Positions 21,606 through 33,537 of a DNA stretch of 64,000 nt are shown piece after piece. The notes below the pieces were generated by a model, which ran no database searches, was not told where the DNA came from, and saw nothing but the letters and a program-made list of their open reading frames with translations. Source of the stretch: Caenorhabditis elegans (taxonomy: Eukaryota > Nematoda > Chromadorea > Rhabditida > Rhabditidae); the NCBI RefSeq assembly GCF_000002985.6, contig NC_003281.10:1426001-1490000 (forward strand), in the 5' to 3' direction. A program made the translations under genes and the position numbers. Numbering within the stretch: position 1 is the first letter of the stretch; the number at the start of each line of letters is the position of its first letter.

Positions 21606-24600
21606 TTAAATTATTTCAAACGACGACTCGAATATATCATCCACAATTGCAAAATCTTCGATTGGAAGTGGCTTTCTGGAAAAGGTTAATAATGGAGTTA
21701 TCTCAATAACTTACTGAGTTAGCGTTGTACCTACATTGCTTCGCTTTAACAGTTTCAGTCACCGTATTTTTTTCTATTAGTCTTGCACCCCTACGGACCA
21801 ATCGAAAATTCTAATAGTCTTGCATCCCCTCTTTTTACCTTCCCAGCAATATTTTATGAAAACTTCAACAATTTCATAATTTTTTTGGCTAAATTAAATT
21901 GTAAAGTGTTTAACTAATTAATAAAACAATAGAAAAGTATGTATTATGTATGATTTAGGATGTTTCAAGTCAAGTTTTTGAAGATAAATGGCCAATTTTA
22001 CAAAGCTATTGGATCTTCGAAAATTAGTCTTGCAGCCTCTAATAGTCTTACACCCCGACGGGTCGATTGAAAATTAGTCTTGCATGCAAGACTAATAGAG
22101 GAAATATGGTATGTATATATTTACAGTCGCGCTAAAGCAATCGCTCCATGAACATTGTAATTCCACAGAATGTTGGTTTGCCCGGAACGCAGTTTTCAGT
22201 CTTCTATTACATTAATAATTAAGAAATTAAACAGTATAAAAAACAAAACACTGAAAAAATGCCGTCCCGAACAGGGTTGTGCGGCAAATTTGCCGAGCTC
22301 GGCAAATTTTGAAATTTGCCGCAAACATCAAAAGTTTGGCAGTACAATTTTGACCAAAACTATTGATTTTTTCCCCAGCAATTCAGTAAAATGACACAAA
22401 ATTGAGTAATTTTAATGCTTAAGTAGACACACTACACGGAACTTATTCAAAAACCAGGTGTCTGTTCAGAAATCAGTAGTTTTGGTGCACAAAAAACATC
22501 AAAAAGTATCCAATTTTTTGGAGTACGTCAAGTACGGCAAATTTTGAGATTTGCCGCACAGCCCTGGTCTCAAGCTTGCAAACCGGATCCTGACTGCAGA
22601 ATTGCAGTGTTCACGGAGCGATCGTTCTGGAGCGCGACTGTACAGGGTGGTCCATAATTATGGTGACACGTGACGCGCTCATTGGCGGCTTGTTTTTGGG
22701 AAATTTAATGGTTTAAATTCTACAGTTTTGTATTGAAGCAATAGAGGAATTAATTTCCTTTTATGCAACATAAGAAACTTCTATATTTATCAAACAACGG
22801 AATCGGAGTAGCTCAGTCAAAGTAACGCACCCTCTCATGCTGACGTCTTTTTGGTACGCAGCATATTTTTGATCGTGGGAATTTTGAAACGGTTTTATTT
22901 TACAGTTAATCTATTATTTTGGAAACAGAAAATATATTTCTATAATTTTCAACTGCTGCGGTATGTGTTTTATTAATTTCTAGCTTCTGCCAAATAAATT
23001 GAGAAAAAGATTAGTAGGATAATATGCAATTATTTTCAAAACAAATGTTTTTCTCGTGAGTGCCATGACGAGTTGAACGTCAGACATCACAATGTTCATA
23101 ATTCAACTTCATTTAACCATCCACCACAGAGGCGCGAGATTCGCAACTACATTAATTGTACTAAAAACGCATTCTCCAATTTTAAACAACTCGAAATGTG
23201 TATTAAGACTTATCTTATCTGCAGGAGAAGCTAGAAAGAACCTGTGAAAGCAAAATATATGCAACTAGCGTGCCAATGACAATTTTTTCTTTTCTTCAGG
23301 GGGTCTGCCGTATCGCACAGGTAGATATTTTCGAAGTTTAATATCATTTTTTGTTCTCTAGAAAATTGTGAATGAAACCTGTGTGGTTTAACAATATTTT
23401 GAAAGTTTTATCAAATTTTAAAGTCGCGAGAAGTTGTCACCATAATTATGAACCACCCTGTATATTCCAATTTTTCAATAATGATGGATAACAGCACATC
23501 GGAACAAAAAAGGAATGTAAAAAAAATGTTCAGCATATTTAATTATCGTTTTAGAAATTACGGAAAAAGATATCTTCATGATAATATCAGAGGAAGTACG
23601 CTAGTTAAAGTTGGGGTAGTGCCAGTTGGGGAATTTCCAAAAATCAATCGTATGGTGCCAAAAAAAAACAAATATCACTGTTCAAAAGCATTTTGAAATG
23701 TTCTTTTTAATTAAGAAGAGGTAATTACTGACTTTCAGCCACTGGTTTAGAAATCTAAAGCACCGAACCCTTCCAATGTTTGACTATCAATACTTAAAAC
23801 ATATGTAAACCACAAAGTTCGACGAATTTTTTTTGATCGACGAAAGATATAACCGTATCATAATACCATTTTTGAGAAGTTTCAGAAAACTTTTGCTCAG
23901 GTCAGGGCATGGTCAGCACCCTTGCGCTACTCCACCTTCAAACATTTTAGATTTCCAACGAGAAAATAGCTTACTGATCATTGTCCCAATCGGCATGTTT
24001 GAAATAGAAATGAAGGTTAAAAGATGTAACTGTGATGCACTTGAACGCGCATTTAGTACATACAATTTGGAATCTGTAAGATTTTTTAAATTCTGTGTAT
24101 CTGAATTTCTTTATTACCCGTTATCTTTTGCTTGTTCCAAACCTTCTTTATCAATGACACACCCGTTTTTCATTTTGAACTGTTCTACGCAAATCCCATT
24201 AGATTGTAAGAAAAACGTTCCTAGATCGACAAAGCGGTTATCATAGTTTGACATATAATTGAAATTTGTGAAAATTGTTTCACAAAGCTGTTTGTGGTGA
24301 TCCGAAGTGGATTGAATGATCAAATGGAGTTCGAAGAAGCATGTTTCTATCTAAAATCAGAGTTTAAGGCTGAAACAAATAGTAAGAACTATTACTTGAA
24401 TAATATTATGTTGAATGTCGAATAGATGTTCGGCGACTTTTCTCGCGCTTGAAAGAGGCAGCATAGGATTTTCTGAAATTAAAATTAGAAACCAATATTA
24501 TTCAAATAAAACATATCTAAATTCGGATCAATTCAAGTCTATAAACCCATCTTTCAACTCATACAAAACACAAATAGAACAACATTAATGCTGTTCCATT

Positions 24601-27600
24601 TTTGAACTTCGGGAGATCCTCAATTTTCTTACCTTCTGACTGTATTCCAGCTTTTGCGCGTGCCATCTTTGCAAGAGAGTTAATGTCGTAACTGTACAGC
24701 ATCTGAAAGATGACAACTATTATAACTCATTTCCAGAATACATTTCACATACCTCTAAATACCAAAAGTTCAAACCATTGTAGCGTTTCAATTCTTCGAA
24801 GAACGGTTCGATCTGTATTTGATTTGATATTTTCAGTGTTTGGGTCAATAAATTACCTGGTTGAGGCGGTCAGCTAGCTTGGTGAGCTTTTCAGCTAGTA
24901 TGGTGAAGCGTGCTTGATGGGCAGATTCTCTGAAAACCAATGTAACTTCAGAATCTGACTGACAAAAATTTAAATAAATTTTTTTTAAAGTAAAATTCCA
25001 AAAAAAATTTATAGTATTTCTTTGAGATATTACAGTTTGAAAAACAGTTTTCAAACTTTTTTATTTAGAAATGTAAGGGTTTGCCGAATTAGGTCATTTT
25101 AACTCGGTCATATTCGGGTAGATTTACGGCGCGTTGCGTGTTGCGTCACGGCTTGATTCCAGTTGTAAGACTAAATGTATTGATCCATGTGAAGCCACTT
25201 TTTGTCCGGCAGGCGATTGTCAATGGAGCGCAAAAAATTCAATGAGGTTTTGGCGCCAAAACCCCGTGAAAGCACATAACGTTTATTTCAAAATTGTGAA
25301 ATTCTCACATCAGTGAGAGATTTTAATATTTCTCTTAATACAGAAAACATGCAAAATATCTCATTTTACAATTTTTTCGGTTTTTTTTGTTTGAAAAATT
25401 TACCGAAATTATTTAGAATCAGAATTAGCTAACTATCAGAATCGTGCTTTAAACGTGCTAGATTTTCTGAAAAACTAAAAATAGATTAAGGAAATTTCAG
25501 TATTAAATTTAAAAAACTTGATTAAGTAAAGTTTTCTAAAAACTAACTTTTTGGTTTAATTGTACCAAAAAGGGGTTCCGTGCTAGTTTTTAAGATTACA
25601 GTCAGATGTACCCTTTTTCAGATCGCGAAGAGTATAGTCCAAAAACTGGAAACAAAAAGTTCTGTAGAAAACAAAACCCGGTTTTTGTGTATTATAGGCG
25701 CATATTTTTAGATGAACATTTTGAAGTTATGAAAAATGAAAACGTGTGCAGTTTTTTTTTGTATTTTAGGCTTAGGAAATAACCCTTTCTTAGCCTAAAG
25801 AGTAATAAATCAGATCACATTTAATTAAAATTGACAAATGAATGAATATCCAATTTTTTTTAATACACAAGTACCCAAAATCCTAACGAATTTTCATTTT
25901 GCATTCAAATGCCACTCACAGATCCGCATTGCTCTTTTCTTTCCTCACATGCTCGAAATAGAAATGAACGTTTAAAAATTGTATGTTGCAGTTGGTGCCG
26001 AACGAACATAGATCACAATGAAAAGTAAAACCTTCATCGTTTGGATTTCTATAAAAATTGATAATCGAAAATTCAAAAAAGAATACAACATACTTTGTGC
26101 ACTTAGGAAGTACCAATCCTGTTGATGTAAGAGCGGGCACTTCTCTTTCCTGCAAAAGTGTGTATTGTTATTCATATTGAAAGACTGGTGGGTAACAGGC
26201 GTAATCGATTTTGGCAAACGAATAAATATACTCAAAAACACTAGTTTCAACTAAATAAACACCTAAACAGCGTAATGGAGGTGAAGGAGAGTCGATTTGA
26301 CACGTTGCATTAAATTATGAAAAATTGGACCGTAATGACCGAACAACGAGTGTTCAATTGATAAAAAAGAACTATTGTGTTGCCAGTTTGTTTTACCCTT
26401 GGAACCGTATTGTTTGTTTTGAAAAGAAAGCTACAAACCTGTACACCTGCCCATCGCAGATTTTTACGTCGTTTAACACTGAAAGAATATAAATTAAAAG
26501 CCGTTTACCATATTTCTTCTATTAGTATGGTCTCCTACTAGACTTGCACCTTGAACAACCTCCGAAAATTAGTGCTGCACTCCCGAATAGTCTTGTGTCT
26601 ACTTGTTTTTTTTATACATTTTTCGCCTATTTTGCAACAATTTTTGACCGAATTTCTATGCAAGTGAAGTTACTGAACCTTTTATTGCAATTACAATAAA
26701 AATTTTTTAATTTCCAAATAAATCAGAAAAAAGTTCTAAAATTAGTATTGCACTCCCGAATAGTCTTGCAAGTGGGAAGACTATCCCACGATACGTTTTC
26801 AAAAAATTCGATACGCCACGACAAAAGTTATGGTTGTTGACAGGGTTTATTGCCACCCCAAATAGATAGATTTGTGAGATAGTACAAATTGCATCTATTA
26901 AAGTGATTAACATGTTCCTATTGTATTTTTAAATTGAACGTATAAATTTGACACTTTTTTGCTTGTTCTTTTCTTATAAATATTTTGAATTTTCGCAAAT
27001 AATTGTCAAATGTGTGCTTTGATTGGTTTAAAATCTAGAAAATACCCAGTTTTCAACAATTCACGAGATGGTTGCGACGTGAAATCGAAGTGAAAATCGA
27101 ACCAATCCAATTTTACATTCATGTAACATAATATCTTTCTAACATATCTCCCCATGGTGATGACGCAGAATCGCTGAAAAAAAAACAATATTTATTATGC
27201 ACTTTCCAATGTCTTTTAGAAGAGAACATTTCAATTTTTTGGTTATCCTTTGGTTATCACAAAAAATAAGCTGCGAAAGACCTTTAAACTAGACACAAAG
27301 TCGATTTGAAATTTTTTTCAGGCGTTTGCCGCACATCTTTCCTGTTAACCGTTTTTTCCTAAACTTTTTGGGGGACTGATTTAAAAGGTTTTCTTCAAAA
27401 TGCCAGTCAAAATATATATTTGCCTGTAAAAATAAATTATTTCGTGTTTTCTGAATGTTTTATAAAAGCTCTCGAAACCTGGAGAACTTTGGAAAGTTTG
27501 GAAAAGTCAGCACGTTTTAATTTGTAGCAACTCCTGGAGAGTTTGCTACAAATTCCAAAATTCATAAAATACAAACCTATAAACTTTTATGCAGACTTCT

Positions 27601-29757
27601 TTTAAAGTCAAAAAAAAAAGAATTTTCGCCAAAAAAGTTTAGAAGTATTAAAAAACCAGCTTTTCAAAAATATTATTCACTTCATATACCTATTAGGTTT
27701 GTTTGTTTGTTTTTTTGTGATGCATAGTTGTTAGTTAGTAACGTAAATCTTAAAAATATCGGTCGATTCTTATTCTGTTAGAATAACTCAAATTTAAAAT
27801 ATTGGGAAACAAAAGCCCTCTTTGACATCATAAAATATGGAAAATTAGTGAAAAGTAGTCGGAAAAATTAGCATTTTTTCTTCAGAAGGGTCTATATTGG
27901 ACTACGTGAAAGATATCAATTTACAAAAGACTGTAAAATGTTAAGCAATTAAAAATGAATAACTTAAATGTAGACATTTTTTGATACCTTTCACCGTTCA
28001 AAAGCTACAACTCCAAGAAGCACGCAAACTCGAACGACCACTCGAAAGCATATGAATCGACCGATATTAATAAGTTTAACATTACTCACTGACTACTATG
28101 CCATCACGAAAAAACATTAAAGAAAACACTGAGAAAGGAAAAAAACTTAACGAACACCCTAATAGTTCTCAACTCAAAAAATGAGGTCAACTGTAGAAGA
28201 CATTGACTTTTAAAAAAAAACTTACCTCAATTGTATTCAAAACCTCCTCTGCAATACGGGGTTCGGAATAAGTTTTCCAGAAATTTCCGAGAATCTGCTT
28301 GATGTCTGCGAGGTGAGGAGTTAGAAATTGGATGCTTAAACAGATTTCAAAAACTCGTCGGCACGTCTCATTCAAATAAACTATTGGACGACTGGAGGAC
28401 TCTGCAAAAGTTTTAACTGGGTTGAAAGCAAAAAGCACAAAAGCTTGTTAAGTTTTGCAAAGACAATAAGTAGGTTCTATCAACCAACCAATGACGTCAT
28501 CAGCAACCGGCAGCTGAATGTCTTCCCCACTTGCATCGGCTATCACTTTTCCAATGCGTCGAAATTCGTGCGTGTACAGTGTCTAGAATATTGATATTTA
28601 TTGTGTAAGTTTTACTATTTGGCTCATTACCTCAAACCATAATGGTAGATACACCCCATTTGAGAAAGCTTTAATAACAGCAAGAAATTCATTGCGATGT
28701 GGCGAGACCTGTAAATTGAGCTGTTTCGCCTATGTTTTCCTTTTTCGCTGCATATAATTTTTGATGCCTTCTCATTCACTTTGAATTTCACCAAATTTAG
28801 CTTTTCCTTGGTCATATTCAGTTTCTGACATACAGTAAGAGAATTTGTTCACCTCAAAGTTAAAGTATGTTACTACCACGTTTCTCAAATGATGTTGTCG
28901 GTTTCTGTGTTTTATTTTATAGATAGTCAGTTAGCATCAGTGCTGTACGGCTCTCGGATCTCGGCAAAAGCCGAGAGCCGAATAGAATGATGAGACTCGG
29001 CTCTTGGCGAGAGCCGAGAGCCAACACCAAATTTGAACTCGGCTCTCGGCTCTCGGCTCGCGTCGAGAGCCGAGTTTTTTCAAGAGCCGCACAGCACTGG
29101 TTGGCATTTTATCTCTACTAGACTTGCATACAAGAATAATGTTTAATAGATCTGGCGCTCAGCAACCGTGTCGGTTTACGACGCAAGTGGCAAATTAGTT
29201 TTAATAGCTAGACCATGTAGCAAATCAATGTAAGAATAATCTTGAGATAAAATTATATTTAAAGAATTTTTGTTTCAAGTTTTCAAATTTTTTATCAAAG
29301 TGTGACTGATTGACAACAAGACTCTTACAATTAGAGGGTGCATGGTGAAATTTTTGAAAATAGTCCATTTGTTCAATAAATTGTTGACACAAATCATTCA
29401 ACTCAGGTTTTTGCAATAAGTTTTAAAAGTAAAAGACTAGTTGATAAAATTTCAACCAGGCACAATTACAGTACCAAACCTATAGAATTTTATAGTTGTT
29501 TGTGAAGCTATTGGTTATGTAAATTTTTGTTTGACGGCCTTGTTCCGAAGAGGGCAAGACTAATAGAGGAAGTACGGTATTTAATAGTCGCTCTAAAAAA
29601 CATTTCTCGGACCAAAACAACGTGGATCAGTAAACTCGACACTTGAATTAAATTTGAAAATTCTCATAAACTTTCTAAAACTAACCGCTTTAACATTATC
29701 TTCCAACGAAGCAAAATGAATCGCGATTTGCTTCGATTCTTCGACGGAGAGCACCAT
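21606..29757 (-). CDS. Two-finger C2H2-type protein, minus-strand copy (intact, 489 aa, 15 exons)
   Basis: Exons: 29757-29686, 28708-28631, 28582-28489, 28416-28226, 27173-27046, 26478-26439, 26149-26094, 26048-25920, 24929-24857, 24812-24753, 24702-24633, 24472-24396, 24350-24118, 24073-23975, 21675-21606. All phases agree and the frame is open to TAA. It starts MVLSVEESKQIAIHF and ends IVDDIFESSFEII. Two C2H2 zinc-finger-like motifs: CDLCSFGT...FLNVHFYFEH (C231, C234, H248, H253) and CTKCAFKC...FNLHFYFKH (C439, C442, H455, H460). The rest is mostly helical with no domain I know. Each exon has a counterpart in the plus-strand copy; most have identical lengths and all keep the same phases. 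Fingers usually bind nucleic acid or protein; which is unknown here. Introns hold several transposon remnants. Confidence 0.8.
21765..22114. mobile_element. MITE-like element with TATTAGTCTTGCA ends
   Basis: Left end CCGTATTTTTTTCTATTAGTCTTGCA; right end TGCAAGACTAATAGAGGAAA followed by TATGGTA. The body carries more internal copies of TAGTCTTGCA. It lies in the last intron of the minus zinc-finger gene. No coding capacity. Confidence 0.7.
22124..22640. mobile_element. TA-flanked MITE with CAGTCGCGCT ends
   Basis: Ends CAGTCGCGCTAAAGCAATCG and (complement) GAGCGATCGTTCTGG...GCGCGACTG are inverted repeats of about 40 bp with a few mismatches. TA flanks both ends, as for Tc1/mariner-type insertions. 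A GGCAAATTTGCCGAGCTCGG palindrome is nested inside (22275-22325). Confidence 0.65.
22641..23462. mobile_element. Mariner-like non-autonomous element, CAGGGTGGTCC ends
   Basis: The ends CAGGGTGGTCCATAATTATG and CATAATTATGAACCACCCTG form inverted repeats of about 26 bp flanked by TA, the hallmark of mariner-type insertions. The roughly 820-bp body has no transposase frame. The left TA is shared with the adjacent CAGTCGCGCT element. Confidence 0.8.
25105..25235. repeat. GCGCGTTGCGTGTTGCGTC dispersed repeat
   Basis: A short GC-richer block (TTTACGGCGCGTTGCGTGTT, then GCGTCACGGCTTG) resembling a family I recall as common in C. elegans introns. It lies upstream of exon 9 of the minus zinc-finger gene, between exons 8 and 9. 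Confidence 0.45.
26515..26800. mobile_element. Second TAGTCTTGCA-type MITE
   Basis: Begins CATATTTCTTCTATTAGTAT and contains ACTAGACTTGCACC, CCCGAATAGTCTTG twice, and CGAATAGTCTTGCAAGTGGG near the right side. It lies between exons 5 and 6 of the minus zinc-finger gene and is more diverged than the copy at 21765. Confidence 0.55.
28938..29100. repeat. GGCTCTCGGC palindromic repeat
   Basis: CAGTGCTGTACGGCTCTCGG ... GAGAGCCGAG repeated several times ... AGAGCCGCACAGCACTGG. The outer ends pair over about 20 nt and the interior is reiterated CTCGGCTCT/AGAGCCGAG. Same family as 11487-11552. Confidence 0.75.
29105..29582. mobile_element. Third TAGTCTTGCA-type MITE
   Basis: The left end CTCTACTAGACTTGCATAC and right end GGCAAGACTAATAGAGGAAG followed by TACGGTA are inverted repeats. 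The body is unrelated to the other two copies over most of its length. It lies in intron 1 of the minus zinc-finger gene. Confidence 0.6.
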
Positions 29758-29778
29758 TTCGAAACTTTCTGAAATGTA
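29758..29778 (-). promoter_or_regulatory. 3' splice (possible trans-splice) site of the minus zinc-finger gene
   Basis: TTTCAG is followed by the 11-nt leader AAAGTTTCGAA and the ATG. The plus-strand paralogue has the same arrangement (TTCAG, AAAGTTGC..., ATG), so the site is ancestral to both copies. Confidence 0.5.
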
Positions 29779-29814
29779 ATTTAATGAAGTGAAGTTAAAC
29801 ACGAATTAAAAAAA

Positions 29815-31090
29815 ATGGATGTCGATGCTCAAAGACAGTTGATATTGGTAATAAATAAAGAGAATGGAGGGTGTTGTGCAATGCGTGATGGCGGAGGTGG
29901 AGCCTTCTGTGCCTGCTGACCTCTACACAAGGAGGGTATTACGTCACGAACAAATAGGCTAGCTGTATTTCTTTTTTCTTTAAAGCTGTGAGAGGTATGA
30001 GATTACCATCTCATTTAGACTCATCCATTCTAATATCTCGAAATAGCAAAAAAAAAAACAAAAAGTGCGCACACCTGCTATAGAACCAAAAATTCGTTGC
30101 AATTTTTTAGGAATTTTTGGCTAAGAAATGATCCAAGATCTGTTTCTAGAGTGCTGTGCAGTTGATATCTAATCCGACTTATATAAAATTTAAATATATA
30201 CATCAAAATAAAAAAGGGTTAAAAATCTAGATGTTGCCGCTCAAAGACAATCGATATTTAACAAATGGTAAGTGGAGAGCGATCAGTAGAGAGAATGGAG
30301 AGTGTTTTGCGATGCACGATGGTGGATGTTGAGCCATCTGTACATGCTGACCCCTACATAACGCAGAAAGGGGTATTACGTAACGGACAGATAGGATCGC
30401 TGTGTCTCTTTTCTCTTTAGAGCTGTGAGAGTTATGTGATCACCATCTGATTTGGGCTCACCCCTGAATCTCACGAACCTTTTTTAATAACTCGAAATAG
30501 AAAAAAACCAAACAATGCGCACTATACCCACAAAATTTTTAGTTCAGATGGCAGCTTTCAAATATGAAAATACAATCAAATTTCACGATTTCTATATATG
30601 TATTAGCATGTTGATTTTAAAATACAAATATTAGGAAGTTGCCATCTTAGTAGGACTCATCCCTACAATATCACAATATCTGTCTACTGACACGAAATAA
30701 TACAAAGAAATAATTTATTTAATGTTTGCGAAACGTTTTTAATTTGGTTAAAACAGTTAACACAGTTAACGTGTTAACACAGTTATTTCTAATTGCTTCC
30801 TAAAAAAATCATTTAAAGGATTTTTTCGCCGAGAAAAGAGTTATTTTAACAGAGATATGTTTCTAGAGAGCTGTGCAATTGTTATCTACTTTGAATTTGA
30901 ATTGATTAAGAATAAAAAAGATCGAAAATCTAGATTTTGCTGCTCAGAGACAGTCGATATAAACCGAATGGTAATAAATAGACGGAATAAAGTGTGTTGT
31001 GCAATGATGGAGGTTGGTCAGAATAACCATTCTGGGCGAGTTGACCCTGCTCAATGCAGTAAGAGATATTACGCAACATTCAAAAGTTTG
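29815..31090. repeat. Reiterated sequence in the zinc-finger intergenic region (3 diverged copies)
   Basis: Copies begin at about 29818, 30229 and 30944 with GCTCAAAGACAGTTGATATT-like sequence. They continue through GAGAATGGAGGGTGTTGTGC, then CTGCTGACC and GGGTATTACGTCACGAAC, to AAAGCTGTGAGAG. The first two copies also share a TTTCTAGAGTGCTGTGCAGT downstream part. A partly folded relative is at 32232. Distinct from the fold-backs in introns. Located between two divergent genes, so promoter-proximal. Confidence 0.65.
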
Positions 31091-31280
31091 ACCTTTATCT
31101 TATGAAATACAATTAACAAAAGTCTGGAATGTTCAATTCAGAGTTAAGATCAAAAAAACCCGCCAGATGTCTGCCGCTGTAACGTTTTTCAAGGCAATTT
31201 TTGTGAAATAAAACAGCAGGCAATGTGAACAAAATCATGGCCAACATTTTGTTAGTTGACTGTTTTTGAGAACAATGTTT

Positions 31281-32094
31281 CAATGTCCACAATTGCGAGA
31301 TATTCGATTGGAATTGGTTTTCTGAAAAATAGGTTTAGGTTTAGGCATAGCATTGGAATAGGCTTAGGCATAGACATAGGTATATGCATAGGCTTAGACT
31401 TTTGCGTAGGCTTAGGCTTAGGCTTGGAATAATCAACATATATTTTAAAAATAGCTGAAAGTAAAAAATAATTTTAGTTTTTGATTAAAGGGGGAGTAGA
31501 GTTTGTGGGTATTTTGTTTAAATATACCCAATTCCAAAAAAAATTTTGAGATCAAAATTTCTTTAAAAAAGAGCAAAATTTTGCTAAATCTGAAATTTTG
31601 CCAACTTTACTTTGTTGCAGCCGCTAAAAATTAATTTGTCTGAAATTATCGCCATTTAATTCATATTTCGGTAATTTTGATAATTTTATACGCCTCTCGG
31701 TTTAAAATGTGTTTCAGTCAAGGAGTTCACTCGCGATAAATTACCACAATATAAATTATTGGGTCATTATTTTAGAAAAATTGACTTCCAGTGGCTGCAA
31801 CAATGGAAAGTTTGCGAAAATTCAGATTTTAGCAAAATGTTTCTATTTTTTTTTCGAAATTTTGGTTATCATAAAAATGAAGGTTGAACTTCAGAATTTC
31901 CCAGAATTTCAAGTCGAATTGAGAACATGAAATTTGACCGCTGAAATCATTTGTATAGTTTTTTTTCAGTCGCATCTTTTCAGTACCCATCAATTTTCAC
32001 TTGTGTCGACCCTTTTTGATCAGTAATACACCCATTCTCCACTTTGAATCTTTGCAAGCAAATTCCCCTAGATTTCTCGAGTTGAAAGGTTTGT
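31281..32094 (-). pseudogene. 3' fragment of a third zinc-finger paralogue
   Basis: Three blocks on the minus strand match the last exons of the plus-strand gene: 32094-31987 (FQLEKSRGICLQRFKVENG, same 108-nt length and GTACTG donor), 31940-31864 (start of the third finger, ISCSQFDLKFWEILKFNLHF), and 31321-31281 (KPIPIEYLAIVDIETL). The second finger cysteine is Phe (CSQC to CSQF) and the block diverges before the second histidine, so the finger is lost. No upstream exons are present. A dead partial duplication. Confidence 0.82.
31328..31430. repeat. Degenerate interstitial TTAGGC repeats
   Basis: Many variants of the nematode telomere unit on the plus strand: GGTTTAGGTTTAGGC, GGCTTAGGC, GGCTTAGACTTTTGCG, then GGCTTAGGCTTAGGC. 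A shorter complementary trace (CCTAAACCTAAACC) precedes the matching last exon of the plus gene at 40358. Confidence 0.7.
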
Positions 32095-32231
32095 CTGAAT
32101 ACATATTCAATAGTTTCAAAACGTATTTGGTTCTGAACACCTAATGTTATTATTTTCACTTTTTCAAAATAACTAACTATTACCATTTTATTCTTCAATA
32201 TTTTGACTAATTGCAATTTAGGTAGCTAAAG

Positions 32232-32500
32232 AATGCCTGCCAAAAGAAAATCGATATTAACCAAATGGCAAAGAATACGGAGAACGGAGGGTGTTGCACC
32301 ATTTACAGCCCGTGCGACGGCTATCTTGCCTGCTCATTACGTCAGACCGCGTTCCGTATTGAGCAGAGGTCAGCCTTTTGCACACATGGTACACAGATTC
32401 ATCTTCGTGTGGAAGGCTATTCTAACGGACGGAGAACACCCTCCACTCTCCCTATCCATTGTCATTTGGCCAATAGTGACTGTTTTTCTAACCTTACTCC
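32232..32500. repeat. Fold-back copy of the zinc-finger intergenic repeat
   Basis: ATCGATATTAACCAAATGGC with GAGAACGGAGGGTGTTGC on the left are complemented by AACACCCTCCACTCTCCC and TTGTCATTTGGCC on the right. It is an inverted pair around an apparently unrelated core and ends 36 bp before the start codon of the plus zinc-finger gene. The two overlapping open frames here are by-products. Confidence 0.6.
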
Positions 32501-32510
32501 ATTAAATTTT

Positions 32511-32535
32511 ACTTCAGAAAGTTGCAAACGTTCAA
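32511..32535 (+). promoter_or_regulatory. 3' splice (possible trans-splice) site of the plus zinc-finger gene
   Basis: ACTTCAG, then the 18-nt leader AAAGTTGCAAACGTTCAA, then ATG. It corresponds to the minus copy with a 7-nt longer leader. Confidence 0.5.
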
Positions 32536-33001
32536 ATGGTGCTCTCCGTCGAAGAATCGAAGCAAATCGCAATTAATTTTGCGTTGCTAGAAGATAATGT
32601 TAAAGCGGTTAGTTTTTCACTGTGTCTTTTTGACCCAAAAATGCATCACATTTTGTTTACAAAATTTTCAATTTTGACGGTAGTTTTTTTACTGTAAGAT
32701 GAGAACACAATTACAGTATAATGTAGATTCTACTAATTAAGTGTAACTAGTTTTATACAAAAAATTTGGCCAGGTCCTTCCACACCGCGACGAGATGATT
32801 GATATTTTCAAAACATACGAAATCGACGCTTATTCAGTATGGTTTGAGGTATGGATACTGAACAGTAACGGTTACACATTACCAATATTCTAGACACAAC
32901 ACAAGCTCGAACTGCGGAACATTGGAAAAATTATTGCCGACGCAAGTGGGGAAGACATTTAATTGCCGGTTGTCGATGACGTCATTGGTACGTTAGATAT
33001 T

Positions 33002-33537
33002 TTTAAAGGTGGTGTAGTCGTATTTTTTATTGCTTTATCATTTTCATAATGAAACTTCTTGAAAACTTCTCAAAAAGAGTTATGACGGCTCAAAAAACGG
33101 CTTAAAATTAGATAAAATTTGAAATTCGACCAACTTGTCAAGCGGCTGGAAACTGATTTTTTTAAAATCACCGTTAAATTTTGGGTGTACTCTTCAATTA
33201 TCTTGCGTTTCCAACTTTGTTTAGGTATTTTAAAGACGATAGACGGCGTGATTTGGTTAAAAAAAATTAAAAATCTCGCCGTCCATCGACTTTAAAATAC
33301 CTAAATAAAGTTGAAAACGTAAGATAATTGACGGAGATTTCAAAAAAAAAAGTTAGCTTCCAGCCGCTTGACAAGCCGGTCAAATTTCAAATTTCAACTA
33401 ATATTAGGCCATTTTTTGAGCCGTCATAACTTTTTTTTTGAAGAGTTTTCAAGAAGTTTCATTAAGAAATTCGGTGTTTTCAGTTAATTTTGAGTCTCAT
33501 AAAGCAATAAAAAAAATTCGACTACACCATCTTTAAA
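33002..33537. mobile_element. Fold-back element with AAAGGTGGTGTAGTCG ends
   Basis: TTAAAGGTGGTGTAGTCG opens it and CGACTACACCATCTTTAA closes it. Arms of about 250 bp pair around a short loop near 33265 (AAACTTCTTGAAAACTTCTC with its complement on the right). It sits in intron 3 of the plus zinc-finger gene. Confidence 0.82.

Noticed and set aside
22790..22850. tRNA-like start GGAGTAGCTCAGTC
   Set aside because: Box A-like only; no box B or foldable cloverleaf follows, and it lies inside the mariner-like element.
32233..32576. Two overlapping plus-strand frames before the zinc-finger gene
   Set aside because: They lie in a fold-back repeat, and the second runs into exon 1 in the wrong frame.
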